From an uncultured Alphaproteobacteria bacterium (GTDB taxonomy: Bacteria; Pseudomonadota; Alphaproteobacteria; RF32; CAG-239): a stretch of DNA of 53,141 nt. The position numbers and the translations under genes were made by a program. The notes under the pieces are model-generated. The model saw only the letters and a program-made list of their open reading frames with translations. It had not been told where the DNA came from and did no database searches. The DNA lies in the NCBI GenBank assembly GCA_944393685.1, contig CALYAW010000009.1:1-53141 (forward strand), in the 5' to 3' direction. Positions within the stretch are counted from its first letter, which is position 1, and the number at the start of each line of letters is the position of its first letter. Positions 46,171 to 53,070 of the stretch are shown here, piece by piece.

Positions 46171-46443
46171 TTAATCGTCAAAGCGATCAAACAGCATTTT
46201 TAGTTCTTCTATCTTTTTGGTTTTGTCGGCATCATTAAAAGATTGGGCGACACAATGTTGTAGGTGTTTTGCCAAAATATTGGATTCAACTGCTTTTAAG
46301 GCCGAGCGTACGGCTCGGATTTGGATGATTATTTCGGGGCAGTAGCGCCCAGTTTCTATCATTTTTTTTATACCGTCAAGTTGACCGCTGATACGATTGA
46401 GGCGTGGCATATTTTCCATATGACTTGGGCTGTTTACTTCCAT
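46171..46443 (-). CDS. csoR: CsoR-type copper-sensing repressor (DUF156 family)
   Basis: A 90-residue all-helical repressor. 'PRLNRISGQLDGIKKMIE' is the family signature. The ligand set C35, H60, C64 has the same spacing (25 and 4) as the Cu(I) ligands C36/H61/C65 of Mycobacterium tuberculosis CsoR, and differs from the nickel type RcnR. AAGGAAA precedes the ATG at 46443; the longer frame covers the metallothionein-like gene in another frame and is rejected. Without copper it should block the promoter at 46603-46631. Confidence 0.88.
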   Translation of the reverse strand: MEVNSPSHMENMPRLNRISGQLDGIKKMIETGRYCPEIIIQIRAVRSALKAVESNILAKHLQHCVAQSFNDADKTKKIEELKMLFDRFDD

Positions 46444-46453
46444 GAAAATTTCC

Positions 46454-46567
46454 TTATTTTGTGCCAGAACATTTGTTACCGCAATGGCAGGTTGTACCGT
46501 CACATTGGCAGTTTTCTCCACATTGGCAATTCTCACATGTGCATTTGGGGTTGTTGCATTTTGACAT
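46454..46567 (-). CDS. Metallothionein-like cysteine-rich peptide
   Basis: A 37-residue peptide below usual annotation length. It has ten cysteines (positions 4, 9, 11, 14, 16, 20, 22, 27, 29, 33) in CxC and CxxC spacing, with one histidine and no aromatic residues, beginning 'MSKCNNPKCTCENCQC'. This is metallothionein composition. AAAGG sits 8 nt before the ATG. The stop codon overlaps the ribosome binding site of csoR (TAAGGAA), so the two are co-translated. Cu(I) binding is inferred from CsoR; zinc or cadmium are possible. I know no named bacterial family with this exact pattern. Confidence 0.8.
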   Translation of the reverse strand: MSKCNNPKCTCENCQCGENCQCDGTTCHCGNKCSGTK

Positions 46568-46602
46568 TGTTTTTCCTTTCTAAAACATTGTTTATTTTAA
46601 AA

Positions 46603-46631
46603 TAAATATACTGTATGGGGGTATGTGTCAA
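46603..46631 (-). promoter_or_regulatory. Promoter and probable CsoR operator of the metallothionein operon
   Basis: On the minus strand TTGACA is followed after 17 nt by TATTTA (or after 15 nt by TATATT). The spacer holds a C5/G5 tract in an AT-rich frame (plus strand TGTATGGGGGTATGT, about 46612-46626). G-tract operators between -35 and -10 are typical for CsoR/RcnR repressors. Confidence 0.65.
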
Positions 46632-46787
46632 GACTTTTTTTCTTGGCTTTTTTGGACAAAATTTTTCTTGTATTGTTTTTGAAGTTGATGTATATCTCTT
46701 TATCATTTGATATCATTAATGCCTATTACTATGAAGATATTTGTTCTATTTAGTGGTAGGTTTTGTTTAATCTTTAATAAAATTAAT

Positions 46788-46952
46788 ATGAAGTATTTCT
46801 TAATTATTGGAATAGTGGTTGCCGCAATCGGAGCTGCTATTATGTGGCTTACAAACTATCATGGAACAGGGCTGAGTACCATGGCCGTTGGCGCTGTTTT
46901 TTGCTATTGTTGGATTATTGCCGACTGGCGCAAAGCACATTGCCTTCGTTAG
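46788..46952 (+). CDS. Small membrane protein, unrecognised
   Basis: A 54-residue protein with one clear membrane helix ('FLIIGIVVAAIGAAIMWL') and a second hydrophobic stretch with two cysteines ('AVGAVFCYCWIIADW'). The ATG at 46788 or an upstream ATG at 46731 may be used; neither has a good ribosome binding site. A strong terminator follows at once, favouring a real gene. It is divergent from the metallothionein operon. Confidence 0.5.
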   Translation: MKYFLIIGIVVAAIGAAIMWLTNYHGTGLSTMAVGAVFCYCWIIADWRKAHCLR

Positions 46953-46971
46953 AAAAAAACTGTTTTTTTAT

Positions 46972-46996
46972 AGTCCGCTTTGGCGGACTTTTTTTT
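46972..46996 (+). terminator. Terminator of the small membrane protein gene
   Basis: AGTCCGC-TTTG-GCGGACT followed by T8. Confidence 0.9.
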
Positions 46997-47015
46997 ATTT
47001 GTAATATTTTTTATC

Positions 47016-47555
47016 TTATAGCTTTTTATTTTTGTTATGAGGATAAACTAGGTTTGAGGTATCATATTTCTCGATGCCGAGAAGTCTAATTTTTTTATCT
47101 ATGCCTCCGGCATAACCGGTCAGAGAACCGTTTTGCCCTATGACGCGATGGCAGGGAATAATAATGGCTATTTTGTTTTTTCCAACAGCCTGACCGACTG
47201 CTTGAGCAGACATTTTTGATATTTTCATTTGGCGCGCGAGTATTGTTGCTATTGTACCGTAAGTTGTAACTTGTCCATATGGAATATCTTGCAACAATCT
47301 CCAGACAGATATTTGGAAAGGTGTGCCAATTAGTTTCAGGGGAGGTGTGAAATTAGGTTCCTTTCCGCTAAAATAAATATCTAGCCAATAGGATGTCTCC
47401 TTAAAAATTGTTTGAGCTTTGGGAGGCATATCGTTATGTTTTGTAAAAAGTAGTTCTTGTGTATCAAATGTTATACCTAAGAGATGAGTTTCGGTAGCCG
47501 TTAACACAATCTCTCCAAGAGGGGAGGAATAGTTTGTTGCGTATTGTGTGGACAT
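47016..47555 (-). CDS. ogt: Methylated-DNA-protein-cysteine methyltransferase (Ogt)
   Basis: A 179-residue suicide DNA repair enzyme that moves alkyl groups from O6-alkylguanine or O4-alkylthymine to its own cysteine. The active site 'IIPCHRVIG' is near residue 140, preceded by 'PYGQVTTYGTIA' and followed by 'GSLTGYAGG'. An N-terminal RNase-H-like domain ('SPLGEIVLTATETHLLGI') is present. Length fits Ogt. Confidence 0.93.
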   Translation of the reverse strand: MSTQYATNYSSPLGEIVLTATETHLLGITFDTQELLFTKHNDMPPKAQTIFKETSYWLDIYFSGKEPNFTPPLKLIGTPFQISVWRLLQDIPYGQVTTYGTIATILARQMKISKMSAQAVGQAVGKNKIAIIIPCHRVIGQNGSLTGYAGGIDKKIRLLGIEKYDTSNLVYPHNKNKKL

Positions 47556-47584
47556 TTGTTACATATAAGCCGAGGTTGTTGCTA

Positions 47585-48202
47585 TTATAATGTATTGAGC
47601 CAAGTTGCGATTTTATTGTCTACAGCTTGGTTGTATTTTTCGGGTAAGTTATTAAATGAAGCGCTATTTTGTAATTGGGCATTGCGAGATGCTTGTGCGA
47701 AATCTTCAAAATAGGTGCCGGTATTGCTTCCTTGGGTCGAGAAAGGAATAACTTTTTTGCCCTTGAAATCTACTTTTTGTAAAAATGCGTATACTGGGGT
47801 GGAAACAGTATACCACCAAACAGGTCCTCCTACAAATATAGTATCGTATCGGCTTAAATCCGGAATTGTATTTTCTATTTGTGGGTATTGTTTTTCTTTT
47901 AATTGTTTTTTTAATGTAAGGTAAAACCATGGTGTGCGATTTATTTTTTCGGTTGTTTTGATTTCATAAATATCTCCACCAATCATTTTCTGAATACGAA
48001 GTGCAATATCTTTGGTGTGTCCGCTGAGAGAGTAATAGACGATTAATGTTTTGCCAGAAAAGGGGTGTGCTACGATTTCCTTATTTTCATATTGCGCCAT
48101 TTCTAAAGCGTTTCTCTGTGAAACTTTGTATAAATGTATTCCTCCTGCGGATAATCCGATAATGACACTTATTAAGATGAATAACAGAATGATTTTTAGC
48201 AT
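47585..48202 (-). CDS. Membrane-anchored flavodoxin-like protein
   Basis: A 205-residue protein. One N-terminal helix ('IILLFILISVIIGLSAGGIHLY') anchors it, followed by a flavodoxin fold from about residue 50. 'TLIVYYSLSGHTKDIA' is the FMN phosphate loop and 'DTIFVGGPVWWYTVSTPVYAFL' the isoalloxazine site. It may shuttle electrons or reduce quinones at the membrane. It lies 29 nt upstream of ogt on the same strand. Confidence 0.85.
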   Translation of the reverse strand: MLKIILLFILISVIIGLSAGGIHLYKVSQRNALEMAQYENKEIVAHPFSGKTLIVYYSLSGHTKDIALRIQKMIGGDIYEIKTTEKINRTPWFYLTLKKQLKEKQYPQIENTIPDLSRYDTIFVGGPVWWYTVSTPVYAFLQKVDFKGKKVIPFSTQGSNTGTYFEDFAQASRNAQLQNSASFNNLPEKYNQAVDNKIATWLNTL

Positions 48203-48286
48203 TTTTTCCTCTTTAAAATATAAATCTATGTTTAAAATATATTAATTTAGTTGCAGTAAATCAAGTTATAATCGCTTTTTCTTGTT

Positions 48287-48835
48287 TTATGAAAACATCT
48301 CTCTTATTTTTGCAAAAGCTGGAGCTATTTCAGTATGTGTGCAATTACGAATAATCTGATAATCTAGATTGGTATTTAATGCTTTTAGGATTTGGTGGGA
48401 GTCTTTTCTTGTTTGGTTTATATATGTGTCCTGCTCTCCTTCAAACCAATAAATCGGTGTGTTTGATCGATTTTTATATTCGACATTATATGGCAAATCT
48501 CCGCAAATACTTATGGCGGCTTTTAGATTTAATTCTAAGGCTGTGGCAACGGCCATTCCGCCACCTTGAGAATGACCAATTAGAACGATGTCTGATAATG
48601 GAGTATTTAATGTTTGCAGATTTTTTGTTATGTAGTTTAGAGAATACAAATATTCTGTTACGACAGCTTCTTGATGATTATTGTATTCAAGCTTGTTGTA
48701 CCATAAAAATTTATCTTGTTTTGTTGGATGCTCAAACGGTGCATTAAATGATATATAATCAGCTGACAGTTGTTTCATTTGCTCTTCGTAGGCTGTCCGG
48801 TCGGCTCCTTTGCCGTGAAGAAATACAAAAATCAT
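48287..48835 (-). CDS. Small alpha/beta hydrolase (carboxylesterase type)
   Basis: A 182-residue serine hydrolase. 'IFVFLHGKGADRTAYEEQ' forms the oxyanion strand, the nucleophile elbow is 'GHSQGGGMA' near residue 93, 'GEQDTYIN' gives the acid and 'NCTHTEIAP' the histidine. The fold resembles phospholipase/carboxylesterase family members. GGAG lies 7 nt before the ATG at 48835. It is 9 nt downstream of a P-loop gene; substrate unknown. Confidence 0.82.
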   Translation of the reverse strand: MIFVFLHGKGADRTAYEEQMKQLSADYISFNAPFEHPTKQDKFLWYNKLEYNNHQEAVVTEYLYSLNYITKNLQTLNTPLSDIVLIGHSQGGGMAVATALELNLKAAISICGDLPYNVEYKNRSNTPIYWFEGEQDTYINQTRKDSHQILKALNTNLDYQIIRNCTHTEIAPAFAKIREMFS

Positions 48836-48847
48836 CAAAATTCTCCG

Positions 48848-49378
48848 CTATTTATTGTGAGTTGGTATTTGTTTTATGTTTTCCAAAAAAGTTAGAATAG
48901 ATGAAAGGGTTTCAAGAGGAGTTTGATTGCTGTTATCAATGATTATGTCAGAAAATGGCGGGTTTTGATAGCCTTGTTTATACATTTCCTCAATTCGATT
49001 GATTTCCCAAGAGTTTAACTTTCTGTTTCCACGGTTTTGTATACAAACTTTGAGGCTTGGGGATAGTGTTATATTAATAAAAAAAGTATTTTTGTCTTCA
49101 AAGTTTTTCCATTCTTTGTATAAATTTTCAGTTATAGGATATGCAAAAATAATATTTTCATAGTTTTGTTTAAGCTTTTCATCTTTTATTATATCAGAGA
49201 GGCGATGTGTTCTTTCGGCCCAGCCTTCAGTCAGAGAAAGATTTAATTTTTTTTGTTCTTCATCGGAGAGCAAATCATCCACTTCAATAAATAAAGCATT
49301 AGGTAGGTGCTTTACTAAAAGTTTTGAAATAGTGGTTTTACCGGAGTTAATTGGTCCGTTAATATTTATAATCTGCAA
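48848..49378 (-). CDS. P-loop NTPase/small-molecule kinase-like
   Basis: A 176-residue protein with Walker A 'INGPINSGKTT' at about 5-15 and 'FIEVDDLL' as the next acidic strand. It resembles shikimate-kinase- or chloramphenicol-phosphotransferase-like enzymes. 'SPSLKVCIQNRGNRKL' is a basic lid-like segment. It starts a pair with the esterase gene. The phosphate acceptor is unknown. Confidence 0.7.
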   Translation of the reverse strand: MQIININGPINSGKTTISKLLVKHLPNALFIEVDDLLSDEEQKKLNLSLTEGWAERTHRLSDIIKDEKLKQNYENIIFAYPITENLYKEWKNFEDKNTFFINITLSPSLKVCIQNRGNRKLNSWEINRIEEMYKQGYQNPPFSDIIIDNSNQTPLETLSSILTFLENIKQIPTHNK

Positions 49379-49519
49379 TATTGGGCCTCCTTATTAATTA
49401 AAAATTTTTTGATTTTAATTTATGTACCAATGTTAAGATTTGTTATTGTATTATAATCAGTTTTGCGGATATGAAAAATCAAAATTTTATTTTTTATCAT
49501 AAATATTGAATAACAAATT

Positions 49520-49548
49520 TTGTGCTTTACTATAAGGCGAAATATATA
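49520..49548 (+). promoter_or_regulatory. Promoter for the small lipoprotein gene
   Basis: TTGTGC-N17-TATATA, about 62 nt before the start codon. The rest of the 230-bp gap is AT-rich with nothing else recognisable. Confidence 0.5.
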
Positions 49549-49610
49549 TTATTCTATATAACAGTTATTCAATGCAACAAAAATACTGTGATTTATATAG
49601 GAGTAATTTT

Positions 49611-49805
49611 ATGAAAAAGGTTATGATATCTATTCTTTTGTCTTTAGTCGTGTCAGCTTGTACAAATGCCGGACCGTTTGTTACCGCTATATCTTCTGAT
49701 GGAAATAATGGTCTTATTGTTGAAAAGTGTCAGTTGCATATGAATGCGTTTATGGGTACCGTATCTAATGAAAATTGCACTAATACGCAAATTAAAGTTC
49801 GATAA
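49611..49805 (+). CDS. Small putative lipoprotein
   Basis: A 64-residue precursor. 'KKVMISILLSLVVSAC' is a lipoprotein signal peptide ending in a lipobox (V-S-A-C), giving a mature peptide of about 48 residues with two further cysteines that may pair. AGGAG lies 7 nt before the ATG at 49611. I do not recognise the mature part. The gene stands alone, next to a degraded gene. Confidence 0.65.
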   Translation: MKKVMISILLSLVVSACTNAGPFVTAISSDGNNGLIVEKCQLHMNAFMGTVSNENCTNTQIKVR

Positions 49806-49807
49806 TA

Positions 49808-50157
49808 CAAATCCTTCCGTTCCTATCAAATGGCAAATATGAGTATCATAACTATTATCGCCAACATAAAAACAAAAGTGAGGGTAGCCTTTTACCGATT
49901 GCCTTTATTTTAATTGAATTTATGGTAACATTATATTTAACGCTTACTTGTTTTAATTGTTCTGTTTGATTTTTAGTTAGATAGCCATAATAACTTACCG
50001 GCATACTATCTAAGTAGCAAGCATTAGGATTAGAGCAGGGAATTTATCTAGAAATGACAATGTTTTTGCCGGAAGAATACTGTGAATTCTATTACCGAAT
50101 AATTTTTCGCTTTTTTTATCATAAGCTCATCCGTAAATGTATGATGATATTTATACC
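49808..50157 (-). pseudogene. Multiply frameshifted remnant of an unrecognised gene
   Basis: No single frame is open, but four minus-strand pieces join into one protein-like sequence of about 115 residues. In order they begin 'WYKYHHTFTDELM', 'KLFGNRIHSILPAKT', 'CSNPNACYLDSMPVSYYGYL' and 'YVGDNSYDTHICHLIGTEGF'. Frame changes fall near 50121 (A-run), 50040 and 49872 (A-run). Composition and continuity look coding; the parent family is not recognised. The reconstruction is my own joining of frames and could be wrong in detail. Confidence 0.45.
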
Positions 50158-50187
50158 AAAGCTTCCTAAGTTAACTTAGGAAGCTTT
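50158..50187 (-). terminator. Stem-loop after lysS
   Basis: Perfect 13-bp arms AAAGCTTCCTAAG/CTTAGGAAGCTTT with a TTAA loop, 10 nt past the lysS stop. The T-run is short, so termination may be weak; it may instead protect the mRNA 3' end. Confidence 0.65.
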
Positions 50188-50196
50188 GAATAAACC

Positions 50197-51669
50197 TTAG
50201 CTTTTGGGTTTAAGAGTAGGAAAGGCCATAACATCTCTCAGAGTAGCTGAATTTGTTAAAACTTTAGCTAGCCTGTCCATTCCCATACCGATACCTGTTG
50301 TTGGCACAAATCCGTGGTCTAGCGCGTCAAGGAAGCTCTCATCAAGCATCTGAGCCTCGTCATCTCCATTTTCTCTTGCCTTTACCTGCTCCATAAAACG
50401 TTCTCTCTGTTCAAGCGGATTAGATAATTCTGAATAACAACACCCCATTTCAATACCCATAATATAGGTATCAAAGTGCTCGACAAGTCGAGGATTGGTT
50501 CTGTGAGTTTTTGCTAAAGGCGAAACATCTTTAGGCATATCCATAACATGAATTGGATCTAAAAGATTAGCCTCTACTTTTTCATCAAAAACCTCAGTAA
50601 CAACTTTTCCCCAACTGGGACAGTGATCTGCCTCAACCCCCACAGATTTAGCTAAAGCACGAGCTTCTTCTACTGTATTAGCCTCCATAAAATCAATTCC
50701 GCATTCTTTTTTTATTAAGTCAAGAATAGAAACTTTGGGAAAAGGCTTTGAAACATCAATAACACGCCCATCAATTTCGAACTGTTCTTTACCAAATACT
50801 TTTATGGCAACATAGCGGATTATGTTATAAATTAAGTCTGCTCCATCATTATAATCAGCATAAGCCATATAAGCTTCTAAACATGTAAACTCGGGATTGT
50901 GGGTTTTATCAATTCCTTCATTTCTAAAATTTTTAGCAATCTCAAATACTCTATCTATTCCAGAAACTATGAGTTTTTTTAAATATAACTCTGGAGCAAC
51001 CCGTAGATAAAAATCTTTGTCTAAGGCATTGTAGTGCGTAACGAACGGTTTGGCAGATGCCCCCCCCATAATTGGGTGTAAAATAGGAGTTTCAACCTCC
51101 AAAAACTCATTGTTTGTCAAAAATTCTCTAATTGCAGACACAATTTTGCATCTGGTGATTACAACATTTTTCACATCATCATTTACTATGAAATCGACAT
51201 ATCTTTGGCGATATCTGGTCTCAATATCCGTAAGTCCGTGAAATTTCTCAGGTAAAGGTTCAAGTGATTTGGCAATAATATCAAACTTAGTTGCTGCTAT
51301 TGATAATTCACCGCGAGGAGTGCGTCTTATAAAGCCATAAATACCAATTACATCACCCAAATCAAGACATTTTAATATTTTGAGATTTTTTTCATCTAAA
51401 TTGCATTTATGACAAAAAATTTGAATTATTCCCGTTTTGTCTTTTAAGTCAATAAACATTCCATCATTACGAATAGCCATTGCTCTTCCGGCAACATGAA
51501 CATAGTCTTCAGTATGTTCACCATTAGGCAAGTCTTTGTATTTTTCTTGCAGAGATGCTGCATATGCATCAGGACTAAATTTATATGGATATGGATTATA
51601 TCCCATATTTTCCAGTTCACGTAATTTATTTAATCGTCCTTGGCGATGGATGCTTATCTCTTCTTTCAT
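50197..51669 (-). CDS. lysS: Lysyl-tRNA synthetase, class II
   Basis: A 490-residue class II synthetase. An N-terminal OB-fold anticodon domain ('VHVAGRAMAIRNDGMFIDLKD') precedes the catalytic core. Motif 1 is around 'FLEVETPILHPI', motif 2 is 'FRNEGIDKTHNPEFT' and motif 3 'GIGMGMDRL'. It charges tRNA-Lys. Length fits LysS (about 500). Most alphaproteobacteria use the unrelated class I LysRS, so this may be a transferred replacement. It is flanked by a gene remnant and a 447-bp gap. Only a weak purine-rich ribosome binding site precedes the ATG. Confidence 0.96.
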   Translation of the reverse strand: MKEEISIHRQGRLNKLRELENMGYNPYPYKFSPDAYAASLQEKYKDLPNGEHTEDYVHVAGRAMAIRNDGMFIDLKDKTGIIQIFCHKCNLDEKNLKILKCLDLGDVIGIYGFIRRTPRGELSIAATKFDIIAKSLEPLPEKFHGLTDIETRYRQRYVDFIVNDDVKNVVITRCKIVSAIREFLTNNEFLEVETPILHPIMGGASAKPFVTHYNALDKDFYLRVAPELYLKKLIVSGIDRVFEIAKNFRNEGIDKTHNPEFTCLEAYMAYADYNDGADLIYNIIRYVAIKVFGKEQFEIDGRVIDVSKPFPKVSILDLIKKECGIDFMEANTVEEARALAKSVGVEADHCPSWGKVVTEVFDEKVEANLLDPIHVMDMPKDVSPLAKTHRTNPRLVEHFDTYIMGIEMGCCYSELSNPLEQRERFMEQVKARENGDDEAQMLDESFLDALDHGFVPTTGIGMGMDRLAKVLTNSATLRDVMAFPTLKPKS

Positions 51670-52057
51670 AAATTTACCTCTTAATTTTTTGGCAGTTTCA
51701 CTAGTCCAGAAATTATAAACATAAATTGAGTAATTGCAATATTTTTTTATATGATATTAATACAAGAGCTTTGAGTTTGATTTTGAGTATTATCATTTTG
51801 CTCTAACAATTTTTTATTCTGGCATAAGGATTGATTGAATTGCTAAAACTTGAACTTGAGTTTGGTTGTGCCATTGAGGCATTTATTCTTTTCTTATAAA
51901 TATTGTGTTTGTTTTATATCTTATACAACTTTTCGTTGTTAAATGAGGTTCATAGAATAAAAGGTTACACGAGAGAGATTTAAAGCTAAAAAAGAGGAAG
52001 CTTAAGCTTCTCTTTTCAACTTAGTGGTGCTTATCTTGCAGGTTACGAGCTATTTAC
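51670..52057. other. Gene-free AT-rich stretch
   Basis: No convincing gene. On the minus strand a Gln/Asn-rich frame (about 51770-51900, containing one stop) could be a decayed gene end, but it is low complexity. A stem-loop AAAAGAGGAAGC/GCTTCTCTTTT (51990-52016, one bulge) looks like an orphan terminator. Otherwise nothing seen. Confidence 0.4.
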
Positions 52058-52086
52058 TTGAATTTTTTTACTTCTTTCTGTAAATA
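52058..52086 (+). promoter_or_regulatory. Promoter for the beta-lactamase gene
   Basis: TTGAAT-N17-TAAATA, 30 nt before the start codon. Confidence 0.45.
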
Positions 52087-52116
52087 ATATCTAAGTGAAC
52101 AGGTGTTGAGGTAGAA

Positions 52117-52935
52117 ATGAAATTTGGTATATTTTTAACTGCTATATTCTTATTATTTTCTTGTGGTAATGAATCTTCTGAAGAGATTGATCTTTCTAGA
52201 TATTTTAACGGTATTACTGGAACGGCTGTTTTTTATAATCCAGATATGTCTCATTATAAAATTTACAATGTTCCATTAAGTAATGTACAATCCTCACCTT
52301 GCTCAACATTTAAAATTATGTCTGCAAATATAGCTTTATCTGAAAGTGTAATATCAAAAGAAAATTCAAATATTGAGTGGAATGGGAAAAACTATAAAAA
52401 TCCGTATTGGAATAAAAATATGAATATAAATGAGGCGTTTCGTGCATCCTGTGTATGGTATTTTCGAAAACTAATTGATAAAATACCACAACAAAAGGTT
52501 AAATCTTATTTGCAAAAACATCATTATGGCAACCAAGATATTTCAGATTGGCAAGGACTTCAAAATAATAATACAAATATTTCTGAGTTGAAAGGCTTCT
52601 GGATAGAATCATCCCTACAAATATCTCCTATAGAACAAGTCAGATTTTTGGCTCAGCTTTTTTCACAAGAAAATAAAACAATCCAAACATTGAAAGATAT
52701 AATGCTTATTACGGATAATCCTATTAAAATCTATGGCAAAACTGGATTGGGAATAAAAAATGATAAAGTCGATACAGCTTGGTTTGTTGGTTTTTATGAA
52801 CAAAATAAGTATAAAATTTTCTTTGCTATAAGATTATGTGATAAAGAAAATGATATAAAAGATTATCGGCACTTAGCCAGTTTTTATGCAAAACAAATTG
52901 CGTTGAAAATCATTCAAAAAGAAAAAATTTTTTGA
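52117..52935 (+). CDS. Class D (OXA-type) beta-lactamase, putative lipoprotein
   Basis: A 272-residue serine beta-lactamase-fold protein. The class D motifs are in order with family spacing: STFK at 63-66 (nucleophile S63, carbamylated K66), S-C-V at 111-113, YGN at 137-139, FW at 161-162 and KTG at 208-210. The signal peptide ends in a lipobox (L-F-S-C, Cys16), so it should be an outer-membrane or periplasmic lipoprotein. Expected activity is hydrolysis of penicillins, perhaps more. It lies in the AT-rich accessory end. GAGG lies about 6 nt before the ATG. A BlaR-like sensor role is unlikely as there is no membrane domain. Confidence 0.88.
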   Translation: MKFGIFLTAIFLLFSCGNESSEEIDLSRYFNGITGTAVFYNPDMSHYKIYNVPLSNVQSSPCSTFKIMSANIALSESVISKENSNIEWNGKNYKNPYWNKNMNINEAFRASCVWYFRKLIDKIPQQKVKSYLQKHHYGNQDISDWQGLQNNNTNISELKGFWIESSLQISPIEQVRFLAQLFSQENKTIQTLKDIMLITDNPIKIYGKTGLGIKNDKVDTAWFVGFYEQNKYKIFFAIRLCDKENDIKDYRHLASFYAKQIALKIIQKEKIF

Positions 52936-52942
52936 TAAAAAA

Positions 52943-52995
52943 GTTCGGATATCCCCCCAAAAAAATGACTATTAAAGAAAATGAAACATCCGAAC
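52943..52995. repeat. Inverted repeat GTTCGGAT / ATCCGAAC
   Basis: Two 8-bp arms about 37 nt apart flank the C6/A-run just after the beta-lactamase gene. Could be part of an old element end or chance. Confidence 0.3.
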
Positions 52996-53053
52996 TCAAG
53001 AAAAGCCTTGGAAATAAAAGAAAAAGCAGCCATTTTCATGACTGCTGTTTGAA
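52965..53053 (+). pseudogene. Frameshifted N-terminal fragment resembling an AlbA_2-type domain
   Basis: The frame reads 'MTIKENETSELKKSL', the usual opening of AlbA_2/divergent-AAA-4 putative transcriptional regulators (E-x-L-E-x-K-K-S). After a one-base shift near 53003 it continues 'EIKEKAAIFMTAV' and then meets a stop. A complete gene would be several hundred residues. The match is short, so this is tentative. Confidence 0.35.
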
Positions 53054-53070
53054 TTGGTGATACTAACGCG

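Noticed and set aside
46444..46536. N-terminal extension of CsoR to 121 residues
   Set aside because: The extension is an out-of-frame reading of the metallothionein-like gene; ATG at 46443 has its own AAGGAAA.
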